A program made the translations under genes and the position numbers. The notes under the pieces are model-generated. The model did not search any database and was not told the origin of the DNA. It was given only the letters and a program-made list of their open reading frames with translations. A stretch of 64,000 nucleotides of DNA, from positions 1-64,000 of the forward strand of contig NZ_NEUF01000038.1 of assembly GCF_002910915.1 (NCBI RefSeq). Direction: 5' to 3'. Positions 1 through 8,728 of the stretch are shown one piece after another (positions within the stretch are counted from its first letter, which is position 1; each line of letters begins with the position of its first letter). This DNA is from Streptomyces sp. SM10 (GTDB lineage Bacteria; Actinomycetota; Actinomycetes; Streptomycetales; Streptomycetaceae).

Positions 1-1387
1 GGGGCTGCCCCGGGCGGCGGTCAGCGGGCTCGCCGGCGGGAGGCCGTGTCCCCGGCCGCTGGCGCGGCAGCCCCGCCGGCTCCTCGTCCGAGGTGACCGT
101 GTTGGCCGCGGCGGACCAGCCGTGGCGGTCCAGGGCGCGGGCCAGCGCACCCACCATGCGCGGATCGAACTGGCTCCCCGCGCAGCTCCTCAGCTCCTCC
201 ACGGCCGCGGGGACGGGCCGTCCGCGCCGGTAGGAGCGCGTGGACGTCATGGCGTCGAAGGCGTCCGCGACGGCGACGACCCGGGCGAATTCGGGGATGC
301 TGTCGCCGGCGAGGCCGTACGGGTAGCCGCTTCCGTCGAGCCGTTCGTGGTGGTGCAGGATCGCGGCGCGCGCCTCGTCCAGGAAGGCGATGCCCCGGAC
401 GATCTCGTGGCCGTACTCGGGGTGCAGCTCGATGACGCGGCGCTCCTCGGGGGTGAGCGGCCCGTCCTTGCGCAGGACCCGCGTCGGGACGCCGAGCTTT
501 CCGACGTCGTGCAGGATGCCTGCGAAGCGGAGCGCCTCCATGCGGCTCTCCTCCATGCCGAGTTCACGGGCGATCAGCTCGGAGGCGTGTCCCACCCGCT
601 CGCTGTGTCCGCGGGTGTATCCGTCCTTGATGTCGACCGCCTGGACGAGCGCCCTGATGGTGGCCCGGTGGGCGGCGTGCCGGCGGTGGTACTGCCCGAA
701 CACCCAGCAGGAGATGTACATCGGCAGCAGGACGACCAGCGCGGCCGGCGGCCCGTAGGAGCTGCGCCACAGGACGGCCATCATCAGCCCCGCGAGCGCG
801 TGCACCAGGTGCGGCCCCACGGAGCGGGACGGCAGCCCCCGCCAGGCGTGCCCGACGGCCACACGCTCGGCCGTGACGAGGATGCTGCCGTCCAGCGCGG
901 CCAGCACCAGGCTGAAGACGAGCGCTGTGGCGCAGGCCGGGAGGAGGGCGTACGGAAGGTCGGGGACGCCCCCGTCCGAGGGGCCACCGAGCGTGGCGGG
1001 GCCGCCCAGCAGTGCGTACGCCCACGAGGCGGCCCCCACGGTCAGGGCGAGCTGGGCGGCCCGCCAGACACGGCGCGACGCGACGGGCGGCCGTTCCACC
1101 CGGCCCGCCAGCGCGCCGGGTACGGCGACGAGAGCGGCGGCGGACGGCGGGAGCAGGAAGGCGGCGGCGAGCAGCAGCGGAAAGAACGATCCGGCACCGA
1201 CCGGCACGGAGCCGCCGAAGAGACGGCAGCGGCCGGGGAGTTCGCAGACGAGGTGGAGGGCGGCCAGGAGGCCGAGCGTGCCCCATGGGGTGGCGGCCCC
1301 CGGGGAGAGCGCGGGCAGCACGCAGAGTGCGGCGCAGACCGCCGCGCACAGGATGTGGAAGCGCGCCGCCCCCGGTGTGCCCCTCAC
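1..1387 (-). CDS. HD-GYP domain membrane protein (3' end outside window)
   Basis: The gene reads from a GTG at 1387 off the left edge of the window, about 462 codons. The first ~235 residues are hydrophobic with several predicted membrane segments. A cytoplasmic HD-GYP domain follows: the HD pair lies in ILHDVGKLG (about residues 291-299) and HHERLDGSGYP at about 346-356 gives the GYP signature. HD-GYP proteins usually hydrolyse cyclic di-GMP or act as metal-dependent phosphohydrolases. Both metal-binding motifs are intact, so activity is plausible, but substrate is inferred from the family only. The start is chosen because the frame is open from there and hydrophobic sequence follows shortly; an upstream start is not excluded. 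The C-terminus is not seen. Confidence 0.85.
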   Translation of the reverse strand, partial: MRGTPGAARFHILCAAVCAALCVLPALSPGAATPWGTLGLLAALHLVCELPGRCRLFGGSVPVGAGSFFPLLLAAAFLLPPSAAALVAVPGALAGRVERPPVASRRVWRAAQLALTVGAASWAYALLGGPATLGGPSDGGVPDLPYALLPACATALVFSLVLAALDGSILVTAERVAVGHAWRGLPSRSVGPHLVHALAGLMMAVLWRSSYGPPAALVVLLPMYISCWVFGQYHRRHAAHRATIRALVQAVDIKDGYTRGHSERVGHASELIARELGMEESRMEALRFAGILHDVGKLGVPTRVLRKDGPLTPEERRVIELHPEYGHEIVRGIAFLDEARAAILHHHERLDGSGYPYGLAGDSIPEFARVVAVADAFDAMTSTRSYRRGRPVPAAVEELRSCAGSQFDPRMVGALARALDRHGWSAAANTVTSDEEPAGLPRQRPGTRPPAGEPADRRPGQP

Positions 1388-1550
1388 CCGATCCGCCCGC
1401 CCCCCATCCTGGTCAATGGAGGCGCCAGGCTAGCGAGCAAGGGGTCGACCGGGGCCCGAACAGGCCGGATTAGCACATTCGGGTGACATGAGCGGGGTTC
1501 GGCGGCACGGCCGCCGGTTCAGTTCGCGGGGTGCGGCCGGGTGAGCAGGG

Positions 1551-1871
1551 TCACTCGGCGGTGGCGGCCGGACGGTCGGCGCCGCCCAGGGCCACGTCCT
1601 GCTCGGGCACGGCCTGTCCGGAACGGATCAGGTCGATCCGGCCCATCACCTTCGAACGCAGGTCGGCAGGGACGTCGTCCTGTCCGCAGCAGCGCTTGAC
1701 CAGCTTCTTCACGGCCTGCTCGAGGCCGTACTTCTCAAGACACGGGGAGCACTCCTCGAAGTGCACCTCGAACTTGGTGCAGTCGCCCTCGGGCATCTCA
1801 TGGTCGAGGAACTCGTAGAGATGATCGAGAACCTCCGAGCAGTCCGTCTCGTGCGGCTCTCCGCAGCTCAT
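1551..1871 (-). CDS. rsrA: RsrA, zinc-binding redox-sensing anti-sigma factor of SigR
   Basis: This 106-residue protein holds sigma-R inactive until disulfide stress oxidises its thiols and releases zinc. The cysteine pattern matches the Streptomyces coelicolor protein as I remember it: C3, C11, H37, C41, C44 and the adjacent pair C61-C62. The HxxxCxxC motif is visible as HFEECSPC at 37-44. The ATG overlaps the sigR stop by four bases (ATGA), so it is probably translationally coupled to sigR. It is expressed from the sigma-R-dependent promoter upstream of sigR, which gives the known autoregulatory loop. Confidence 0.97.
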   Translation of the reverse strand: MSCGEPHETDCSEVLDHLYEFLDHEMPEGDCTKFEVHFEECSPCLEKYGLEQAVKKLVKRCCGQDDVPADLRSKVMGRIDLIRSGQAVPEQDVALGGADRPAATAE

Positions 1872-2524
1872 GAGGCCGAGCCTTTCCTGTCGTCCGACTC
1901 ACCGGCTCCGGCCGGGACGAGCCCGCGCTCACGCGCGTAGTCCTCCAGCATGCCGCGCAGCTGACGGCGCCCCCGGTGCAGCCGGGACATCACCGTACCG
2001 ATGGGTGTCCCCATGATGTCCGCGATCTCCTTGTAGGCAAAGCCCTCCACATCGGCGAGATACACGGCGATGCGGAACTCTTCGGGGATCGACTGCAGCG
2101 CGGACTTCACGTCGGAGTCCGGCAGGTGGTCGAGCGCCTGGGACTCCGCCGAGCGCAGGCCCGTCGACATGTGCGACTCCGCACGTGCCAGCTGCCAGTC
2201 CTCGATCTCCTCGGCGGCGCTCCGCTGGGGTTCGCGCTGCTTCTTGCGGTACGAGTTGATGAAAGTGTTGGTGAGGATGCGGTACATCCACGCCTTGAGG
2301 TTCGTCCCCTCGCGGAACTGGTGGAAGGAGCCGTACGCCTTCGCGTACGTCTCCTGGACCAGGTCCTCGGCATCCGCGGGGTTGCGCGTCATGCGCAGCG
2401 CGGCCGAGTACATCTGGTCGAGATACCCGAGGGCGTCCCGCTCGAAGCGCGCGTTGCGCTCGGCAGTCGTCTCCTCCGCACGGCCGTCGTCGGTCCCTGT
2501 GTCGGTCCCAGTGACCGGACCCAC
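1868..2524 (-). CDS. sigR: RNA polymerase sigma factor SigR (thiol-oxidative stress, group 4)
   Basis: ECF sigma factor directing transcription of thioredoxin, mycothiol and proteolysis genes in disulfide stress. Region 2 is seen in the stretch around [20 protein letters not shown], region 4 around [20 protein letters not shown]. The CDS given starts at GTG 2524 ([10 protein letters not shown]...), 218 residues, where the match to known SigR begins. The frame stays open upstream to an ATG at 2710, adding 62 residues. This resembles the longer, unstable isoform reported for S. coelicolor, made from the stress-induced promoter. The promoter at 2761-2787 would include that ATG in its transcript, so both products are plausible. 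The stop overlaps the rsrA start. Confidence 0.95.
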   Translation of the reverse strand: MGPVTGTDTGTDDGRAEETTAERNARFERDALGYLDQMYSAALRMTRNPADAEDLVQETYAKAYGSFHQFREGTNLKAWMYRILTNTFINSYRKKQREPQRSAAEEIEDWQLARAESHMSTGLRSAESQALDHLPDSDVKSALQSIPEEFRIAVYLADVEGFAYKEIADIMGTPIGTVMSRLHRGRRQLRGMLEDYARERGLVPAGAGESDDRKGSAS

Positions 2525-2760
2525 CTCCTCCAACGATGTGGCGGAGCCGAAACCGGACCCGCTCGCATCGGAGAATAGTCGACCTTGCTTCCGCTCGGGC
2601 TGTCGATCGGCTCCGCCCGGGGCGCGCGCCGGAGTGCTCTTGGCCGCGTGAAGCACCGTCCACTCCAGCTCTGCGGTGTTCGAGCGGCTCGGGCAGATGG
2701 TCGAACCCATGCGACGGACTCCCTCTCCACGTACGACGTTGTTGTACCGACATCACGCAC

Positions 2761-2787
2761 AACAGCCGCCCCGCACGGCGCATTCCC
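2761..2787 (-). promoter_or_regulatory. Sigma-R-dependent promoter of sigR
   Basis: On the minus strand the sequence is GGGAAT (2782-2787), an 18-base spacer, then GTT (2761-2763). This matches the sigma-R consensus GGGAAT-N18-GTT. Transcription would begin roughly 10 bases further on, about 40 bases upstream of the ATG at 2710, so the transcript covers the extended sigR reading frame. Confidence 0.85.
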
Positions 2788-2804
2788 GGGGCCTCCGGGG
2801 GCCC

Positions 2805-3494
2805 TCAGGGGGCCCTCAGGGGGCGAGAAGGACCGTGTGGCCGGGAGAGCCCCTCCAGCCACCCGGCCACCGCGCCCGTCAGGGTGTCCAGCGCCTGATC
2901 CTGGGTCAGCGGTGCCTTCTTCGGTACGGCGAAGCCGTGATCCGCGTACGGCACCTCGACGAGCCCGTGCTCCCCCGGGGGGAACTCCTCGGGGCGCCCG
3001 AACGGGTCACGGCCGCCCTGCACCACGAGGGTGGGGAGGCCCGTGCCGAGCAGCTCGTCAGCCCGGGACTTCTCCGGCTTCCCCGGCGGGTGGAGAGGGA
3101 AGCTCAGGGCGAGCACGGCGCGGGCGCCCAGCTCCGCCGCCGTACGGCAGGCGACCCGCGCCCCCGCGCTCCGCCCCCCGGCGACGACCGGCAGCCCCGG
3201 TGCCGTCAGCGCCGGCCACAGGCCCCGCCAGCCGGTGTCCAGGGTCCGGGGCGCCGGTGCGAGCTTCTTGCCGGCCACCCGCCAGGGCTGCTCCACCAGG
3301 GCCACGGTCACCCGGTGGCGCGGCAGCACCGCCGCCAGCGCCTGGAGGTCCCGGGCCTCGATGCCGCCTCCGGCGCCGTGGCCGGCGGCGAGCACCAGAC
3401 GGGCCCCCTTCGCGGGGATCCAGGTGATCCTGGCCTCCCCGGCGTCCGTGCCGGCCATCTCGGTCTTCCGCGTCGTCGCTGTCGTACGGCTCAC
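2805..3494 (-). CDS. Alpha/beta hydrolase family protein (KANL3/Tex30-like fold)
   Basis: This 229-residue cytoplasmic protein has an alpha/beta hydrolase layout. GAGGG follows the first strand as an oxyanion-type turn (about residues 40-45). The nucleophile elbow is GGRSAGARVA (serine near 110). A late aspartate sits in LVVQGGRDPFG and a late histidine in VPYADHGF. The family resembles bacterial homologues of the KANL3/Tex30 domain; the substrate is unknown. The GTG at 3494 is chosen, with a second possible start at ATG 3458. The 3' end runs into an 11-base tandem repeat (gggggccctca units near 2797-2824) just before the sigR promoter. Confidence 0.8.
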   Translation of the reverse strand: MSRTTATTRKTEMAGTDAGEARITWIPAKGARLVLAAGHGAGGGIEARDLQALAAVLPRHRVTVALVEQPWRVAGKKLAPAPRTLDTGWRGLWPALTAPGLPVVAGGRSAGARVACRTAAELGARAVLALSFPLHPPGKPEKSRADELLGTGLPTLVVQGGRDPFGRPEEFPPGEHGLVEVPYADHGFAVPKKAPLTQDQALDTLTGAVAGWLEGLSRPHGPSRPLRAP

Positions 3495-3511
3495 GGGGCC
3501 ATCCTGCCGCG

Positions 3512-4327
3512 TCAGAAGAGCGTGCCCGCCTCAGGCGCGGCGAGTTCCTCCAGGAGTTCCGGACCGTTGTTGCGCACGTTGCTGACGGCGGTGCCCACCG
3601 GATACGCGCGCATCAGCCCGCCGGGCGGCGGCTCCAGCAGCGCCGTGAGCTCCTCGACGCCGGTGCGCGACGGGTCGAGCCAGTCGTCCCAGCGGTCCGG
3701 GGTCAGCATCAGCGGCATCCGGGGGTGGATGTCGGACAGCGAGGCGGGGCCCTCGGCCGGAGCGACGGCGAGCGGTGCCGTCTCCGCCTCGGTGGTGATC
3801 ACCGAGCAGGTGACCCACCAGGCCCCCGGGTGGTCGTCGGGCAGGGTCCGGTCGCGCCAGAACTCGTACAGGCCCGCCATCGCGAAGACGGAGCCGTCGG
3901 CGGGGGTCACGAAGTACGGCTGTTTGCGCGGCCGCTTCTTCCTGCCCTTCTCCTCCAGCTGACGCTCGTCGGCCCCGGTGACCCACTCGTAGTAGCCGTC
4001 GGCGGGCAGGATGCAGCGCCGCGACACGAAGGGGCGGCGGAAGGACGGCTTCTCGTGGACGGTCTCCGCCCGGGCGTTGATCATCCGGGCCCCGCCCTCC
4101 GGCGACTTCGCCCAGGACGGCACGAGTCCCCATTTCAGAACCCGCAGCTGGCGAACCGGGCGCTGATCGTCCGCGTCCTTCACAGGACGGTCCAGAACCG
4201 CGTAGACCTCCTTGGTCGGCGCGACGTTCCAGTCGGGTTCCAGAGCCTCGGTGGGTTCCCACTTCTCCACACCGAAGAGCCCGGTCAGATCCTCTGGCCG
4301 CCTGCTCGCCGCATACCGTCCGCACAT
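3512..4327 (-). CDS. SOS response-associated peptidase (SRAP/HMCES/YedK family)
   Basis: The 271-residue protein begins MCGRYAASRR. Residue 2 is the cysteine that in this family becomes the N-terminal nucleophile and forms a thiazolidine crosslink with abasic sites in single-stranded DNA. Other family residues are visible: the asparagine in MINARAETV, the glutamate in GYYEWV, and the histidine in IHPRMPLML. An upstream in-frame start exists, but only the ATG at 4327 puts the catalytic cysteine at position 2. It is transcribed divergently from the M50 protease gene at 4402. Confidence 0.93.
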   Translation of the reverse strand: MCGRYAASRRPEDLTGLFGVEKWEPTEALEPDWNVAPTKEVYAVLDRPVKDADDQRPVRQLRVLKWGLVPSWAKSPEGGARMINARAETVHEKPSFRRPFVSRRCILPADGYYEWVTGADERQLEEKGRKKRPRKQPYFVTPADGSVFAMAGLYEFWRDRTLPDDHPGAWWVTCSVITTEAETAPLAVAPAEGPASLSDIHPRMPLMLTPDRWDDWLDPSRTGVEELTALLEPPPGGLMRAYPVGTAVSNVRNNGPELLEELAAPEAGTLF

Positions 4328-4401
4328 AAGTGCCAGACTGCCACGACCCGCCACCCGGGTGGACGCCGATCCCCCGAGTACCTCAAGGAGCCGCTCTCAC
4401 C

Positions 4402-5115
4402 ATGGACAGCACCGAACTGGGCGATCTGTGGGATCGCGTCTTCGGAACCCAGCCGGCCCCCGAGCAGTGGCTGGTGGTCGTCACGGCCACCGCGGCGCTC
4501 GTCGCCGTGGTCCCGAACCTCATATGGCGGCTCTCGCGCAACGCGATCACCATCGCGCACGAGGGGGGCCACGGCTTGGTCGCCCTGCTCACCGGACGGC
4601 AGCTCTCGGGCATCCGGCTGCACTCGGACACCAGCGGCCTCACCGTCAGCCGCGGCAAGCCCACCGGTATCGGGATGATCCTCACGGCGGCGGCGGGCTA
4701 CACCGCGCCCCCGCTGCTCGGCCTGGGCGGCGCCTGGCTGCTCACCAACGGCCGGATCACCCTGTTCCTGTGGCTGGCCACCGCGCTCCTGGCGGTGATG
4801 CTGGTGATGATCCGCAATCTGTACGGGGCGCTGACGGTCATCCTCACGGGGACGACCTTCCTGCTGGTGTCCTGGCTGACCTCGGCCGACGTCCAGTCGG
4901 CGTTCGCTTACACTGCGGTCTGGTTCCTGCTGCTCGGCGGCGTGCGCCCGGCGTTCGAGCTCCAGTCCAAGCGCAGGTACGGCGGGGCCCCCGACTCCGA
5001 CGCGGACCAGCTCGCGCGGCTGACGCACGCCCCGGCCGCGATCTGGCTGTTCCTCTTCCACGCGGTCTCGCTCTGCGCGCTGATCGGCGGCGGACGCTGG
5101 CTTCTCGGACTGTGA
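4402..5115 (+). CDS. M50B-like membrane metallopeptidase
   Basis: This 237-residue integral membrane protein carries HEGGH (HExxH) at about residues 53-57 within AITIAHEGGHGLVALLTG. It resembles the compact M50B-like peptidases of actinobacteria, which place the zinc site inside the membrane and cut transmembrane substrates. Several hydrophobic segments follow (around 85-110, 120-160, 160-180 and the C-terminus). The ATG at 4402 is preceded by AAGGAG about 12 bases upstream and is preferred over the upstream in-frame start. The substrate is unknown. Confidence 0.85.
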   Translation: MDSTELGDLWDRVFGTQPAPEQWLVVVTATAALVAVVPNLIWRLSRNAITIAHEGGHGLVALLTGRQLSGIRLHSDTSGLTVSRGKPTGIGMILTAAAGYTAPPLLGLGGAWLLTNGRITLFLWLATALLAVMLVMIRNLYGALTVILTGTTFLLVSWLTSADVQSAFAYTAVWFLLLGGVRPAFELQSKRRYGGAPDSDADQLARLTHAPAAIWLFLFHAVSLCALIGGGRWLLGL

Positions 5116-5230
5116 CGGTCACCGGACGCGCACACGTGGGCACGGGCCCTGTACCACCCTTGCATTACGCCCCGATTTCCTCCTATTTGTTCAGGATCTG
5201 GGTTTGCGCTGAGCCACTAAAGTGAGGGGC

Positions 5231-6610
5231 ATGACCGAAAGTTCCGTGCACCCCGCCCTCTGGCCCGCCCCCCTCGCGACCGGGGCCGTCGACGCGACCG
5301 TCACCGTGCCCGGATCGAAGTCGGTCACCAACCGTGCTCTCGTCCTCGCCTCGCTCTCCTCCGAGCCGGGCTGGCTGCGCCGCCCGCTCCGCAGCCGCGA
5401 CACCCTGCTGATGGCCCAGGCCCTCCGGGCGATGGGCGTCGGCATCGAGGAGGGCGTCGGTCCGGACGGCTCGGGCGAGGCATGGCGCGTCATCCCCGCC
5501 GGTCTGCACGGCCCGGCCCGGGTGGACGTCGGCAACGCGGGAACCGTCATGCGCTTCCTGCCGCCCGTGGCCTGCCTCGCGGACGGACCCGTCCACTTCG
5601 ACGGGGACCCGCGGTCCTACGAGCGGCCCCTGCACGGCGTGATCGGTGCCCTGAAGGCGCTGGGAGCCAGGATCGACGACGACGGCCGCGGGACGCTCCC
5701 GCTGACCGTCCACGGCGCGGGCGCGCTGGACGGGGGCCCGGTGGCCATCGACGCCTCCTCGTCGTCCCAGTTCGTCTCGGCGCTGCTGCTGTCCGCACCC
5801 CGTTTCAACCAGGGCGTGGAGGTGCGCCACACGGGCTCGGCCCTGCCGTCCATGCCGCACATCCGGATGACCGTCGACATGCTGCGCGCCGTGGGCGCCC
5901 AGGTCGACGAGCCGGAGTCGGGCGGCGAGCCCGACGTCTGGCGGGTCTCGCCCTCCGCCCTGCTGGGCCGCGACCTGACCGTCGAGCCGGATCTCTCCAA
6001 CGCCCAGCCGTTCCTGGCCGCCGCCCTCGTGACCGGCGGCCGGGTCACCGTCCCCGACTGGCCGCTGCGGACCACCCAGCCGGGTGACGCACTGCGCGAG
6101 ATCTTCACCGCAATGGGTGGTACGTGCGAGCTGACCGAGCGCGGTCTCACCTTCAGGGGCTCGGGCAGGGTCCACGGCATCGACGTCGACCTGAGCGAGG
6201 TCGGTGAGCTGACGCCGGGCATCGCCGCCCTGGCCGCCCTCGCCGACTCCCCCTCCACCCTGAGCGGCGTCGCGCACCTGCGGCTGCACGAGACGGACCG
6301 GCTCGCGGCGCTCACCAAGGAGATCAACGGTCTCGGCGGCGACGTCACGGAGACCGCCGACGGTCTGCGGATCAACCCCCGGCCGCTGCACGCCGGCACC
6401 TTCCACACGTACGACGACCACCGGATGGCGACCGCGGGCGCGATCATCGGTCTCACCGTCGCCGGGGTGGAGATCGAGAACATCGGCACGACGGCCAAGA
6501 CCCTGCCGGACTTCCCGGAGATGTGGACCGGCATGCTCGGAGAGCCCTCCGGCACCGTCGGCGTCTCACCCGGAGCGCTCGGCGCCGCGCCGGGAAGGCG
6601 CGGGGTCTGA
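5231..6610 (+). CDS. aroA: 3-phosphoshikimate 1-carboxyvinyltransferase (EPSP synthase)
   Basis: Sixth step of the shikimate pathway, joining phosphoenolpyruvate to shikimate 3-phosphate. The 459-residue length is normal. Signature sequences include [15 protein letters not shown] near the N-terminus (phosphate binding), [12 protein letters not shown] near residues 100-112, [11 protein letters not shown] around 125, and the C-terminal [13 protein letters not shown]. The ATG at 5231 follows GTGAGGGG. An in-frame GTG nine bases upstream is less likely. rsgA begins four bases after the stop, so the two are probably co-transcribed. Confidence 0.97.
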   Translation: MTESSVHPALWPAPLATGAVDATVTVPGSKSVTNRALVLASLSSEPGWLRRPLRSRDTLLMAQALRAMGVGIEEGVGPDGSGEAWRVIPAGLHGPARVDVGNAGTVMRFLPPVACLADGPVHFDGDPRSYERPLHGVIGALKALGARIDDDGRGTLPLTVHGAGALDGGPVAIDASSSSQFVSALLLSAPRFNQGVEVRHTGSALPSMPHIRMTVDMLRAVGAQVDEPESGGEPDVWRVSPSALLGRDLTVEPDLSNAQPFLAAALVTGGRVTVPDWPLRTTQPGDALREIFTAMGGTCELTERGLTFRGSGRVHGIDVDLSEVGELTPGIAALAALADSPSTLSGVAHLRLHETDRLAALTKEINGLGGDVTETADGLRINPRPLHAGTFHTYDDHRMATAGAIIGLTVAGVEIENIGTTAKTLPDFPEMWTGMLGEPSGTVGVSPGALGAAPGRRGV

Positions 6611-6614
6611 GGAC

Positions 6615-7631
6615 ATGCGCCGCTACGGGAAGAACCCCGACGAGGACGACATCCGCGTCCGCCCCAACCCCAAGGGGAACCGGCCCCGTACCCACACACG
6701 CCCCAAGCACGAGGACGCCGAGGACGGCATGGTCCTCACCGTCGACCGGGGCAGGCTGACCTGCCTGGTCGAGGACCGCACGGTGGTGGCCATGAAGGCC
6801 CGCGAGCTGGGCCGCAAGGCCGCCGTGGTGGGCGACCGGGTCTCGCTGGTGGGTGACCTCTCCGGCGGCAAGGACACCCTGGCGCGCATCGTGCGGATCG
6901 GCGCGCGTACGTCGGTACTCCGCCGCACGGCCGACGACGACGACCCCTTCGAGCGGGTGGTCGTGGCCAACGCGGACCAGCTGGCCATCGTCACGGCGCT
7001 CGCCGACCCGGAGCCACGCCCGCGCATGATCGACCGCTGCCTGGTCGCGGCGTACGACGGCGGGCTCACCCCGCTCCTGGTGCTGACCAAGTCCGACCTG
7101 GCCTCCGCCGACAAGCTCCTGGAGGCCTACACGCCTCTGGGCGTCCCCTACGTCGTGACCAGCCGCGAGGAGCTGGAGAACGGCGACGCCGCCGACCGGG
7201 TCCGCGAGCTCCTGAACGACCGGGTGACCGCCTTCGTCGGGCACTCCGGGGTCGGCAAGACGACCCTGGTCAACGCTCTGGTGCCGAAGGACCGACGGCG
7301 CACGACCGGGGTGGTCAACGCCGTCACGGGCCGCGGCAGACACACCACCACATCGGCCCTCGCGCTGCCGCTGCCCGACGGCCGCGGCTGGGTGGTCGAC
7401 ACCCCGGGCGTGCGGTCGTTCGGGCTGCACCACGTCGACCCCTCGCGGGTCATCAACGCCTTCCCCGACCTGGAGCCGGGTACGGAGAACTGTCCGCGCG
7501 GCTGCACCCACGACGGTCAGGAACCGGAGTGCGCCCTGGACGCGTGGGTCGCGGAGGGACACGCCGACCCGGCGCGGCTCGACTCGCTGCGCAGGCTCCT
7601 CTCGACCCGGGAGCGGCGCGAGGGCGACTGA
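6615..7631 (+). CDS. rsgA: Ribosome small subunit-dependent GTPase A
   Basis: Circularly permuted GTPase that checks and releases factors during 30S ribosome maturation. In the 338-residue sequence the motifs come in permuted order: TKSDLA (G4), then GHSGVGKTTLVNAL (P-loop), then DTPGVRSFG (G3). A C-terminal zinc knuckle is formed by cysteines and histidine in ENCPRGCTHDGQEPECALD. An OB-fold precedes the GTPase core. The start lies four bases after aroA, with GAGG overlapping the aroA stop region. aroA-rsgA adjacency is widespread in actinobacteria. Confidence 0.95.
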   Translation: MRRYGKNPDEDDIRVRPNPKGNRPRTHTRPKHEDAEDGMVLTVDRGRLTCLVEDRTVVAMKARELGRKAAVVGDRVSLVGDLSGGKDTLARIVRIGARTSVLRRTADDDDPFERVVVANADQLAIVTALADPEPRPRMIDRCLVAAYDGGLTPLLVLTKSDLASADKLLEAYTPLGVPYVVTSREELENGDAADRVRELLNDRVTAFVGHSGVGKTTLVNALVPKDRRRTTGVVNAVTGRGRHTTTSALALPLPDGRGWVVDTPGVRSFGLHHVDPSRVINAFPDLEPGTENCPRGCTHDGQEPECALDAWVAEGHADPARLDSLRRLLSTRERREGD

Positions 7632-7733
7632 GGCGTCACGGCCGACGCGCGCACGTTTGCGGGCCGCCACCCCCGGTAAGGGCATAATCGCGTCGAGTGG
7701 ACGAAGCGTCACCTACGTGGGAGGCACCTGACG

Positions 7734-8057
7734 ATGGCGTGGTTGCTGGTCGTGGTCGCCGGACTGCTCGAGACCGGCTTCGCCGTGTGTCTGAAGCTCT
7801 CGCACGGATTCACCCGTCTCTGGCCGACGATCGCTTTCTGCGCGTTCGCACTCGGCAGCTTCGGCCTGCTCACACTGGCCCTCAAGAAGCTCGACGTGGG
7901 ACCCGCGTACGCCGTGTGGACGGGCATCGGGGCCGCGGGGACGGCGATCTACGGAATGGTCTTCCTCGACGACGTGGTCTCCGCCCTCAAGCTGGTGTCG
8001 ATCTCGCTGGTGATCATCGGCGTGATCGGTCTGCAGCTGTCCGGTTCGGCACAGTGA
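7734..8057 (+). CDS. SMR family transporter, SugE/Gdx type
   Basis: A 107-residue protein with four predicted transmembrane helices and the conserved membrane-embedded glutamate in GLLETGFAVCLKLS (E13-14 region). The GPAYAVWTGIGAAG segment is typical of small multidrug resistance proteins and favours the SugE/Gdx branch, which exports guanidinium or quaternary ammonium ions as dimers. GTGGGAGG lies a few bases upstream of the ATG at 7734. The last 109 bases overlap the 3' end of the convergent TetR gene. Export of guanidinium is a family-level inference. Confidence 0.88.
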   Translation: MAWLLVVVAGLLETGFAVCLKLSHGFTRLWPTIAFCAFALGSFGLLTLALKKLDVGPAYAVWTGIGAAGTAIYGMVFLDDVVSALKLVSISLVIIGVIGLQLSGSAQ

Positions 8058-8587
8058 GCCTCGTCGTCCGCCGGCACCAGCATGTAGGAGATGGCCAGCC
8101 TCAGCGCGATCTCGCACTCCCTCCCCAGCTTCGCCGCCTCGCACGGGGCGGGACCTCTCCGCAGGGCGGCGACGGCCCGGTCCCTGACGAGTACGAGCAG
8201 CTCGCCAGGCGTGGGAAGTGACGCCCAGGCGTCCCGCCCGGCGGGAGGCAGTGCCCCCGGCCCGGGTAGGCGGTCACCCCGGACGCCGGTGAGCAGCGCC
8301 TTGACGAGCACGTCCGCGCGGGCCGACCGGACCGTCCAGCGGGCGAGTGCCGCGGGCCCCTCGTCCCCGGCCCGGCCGAGCGTCTCCTCCACACCGGCCA
8401 GATAGCCGTCCGCCGCACGCCGGATCAGCGCGCGGGCCAGACCGCCCTTGCTGCCGAACTCGTTGTAGAGGGTCTGCCGGGAGACCCCGGCCGCCGCCGC
8501 CACGTCGACCATGCGCACGGCCGTCCAGGGCAGCGCCGACAGTGACGAGTGTGCGGAGTCCAGCAGTGCTTCTCGCGCCGAGGGCAT
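7949..8587 (-). CDS. TetR/AcrR family transcriptional regulator
   Basis: The 212-residue protein has an N-terminal TetR helix-turn-helix: VDVAAAAGVSRQTLYNEFGS at about residues 24-43. The rest is a helical ligand-binding domain of the usual size. The ATG at 8587 starts MPSAREALLDSAHSS. The reading frame stays open through 109 bases antisense to the SMR transporter, so the last ~36 residues are encoded opposite the transporter's C-terminus. The convergent arrangement suggests, but does not prove, regulation of the transporter. Confidence 0.85.
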   Translation of the reverse strand: MPSAREALLDSAHSSLSALPWTAVRMVDVAAAAGVSRQTLYNEFGSKGGLARALIRRAADGYLAGVEETLGRAGDEGPAALARWTVRSARADVLVKALLTGVRGDRLPGPGALPPAGRDAWASLPTPGELLVLVRDRAVAALRRGPAPCEAAKLGRECEIALRLAISYMLVPADDEAHCAEPDSCRPITPMITSEIDTSLRAETTSSRKTIP

Positions 8588-8728
8588 CGTCGCCTCCCAC
8601 GCCGGGGGCCTGTGGTCAGAGTTGAGGCGTCCAGGAGGGCTGTCAAGGGTCCGCGCACGTGCGGGCCGGGCCCGCACCCCGCACGGGGCCGTGTAGCCCG
8701 GGCGGGTGGCTGTGGATACTGTGACGGC

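Noticed and set aside
7632..7733. A guanidine riboswitch ahead of the SugE-like gene
   Set aside because: I looked for paired ACGR loops closed by GG/CC stems (guanidine-II) and saw no convincing hairpin.
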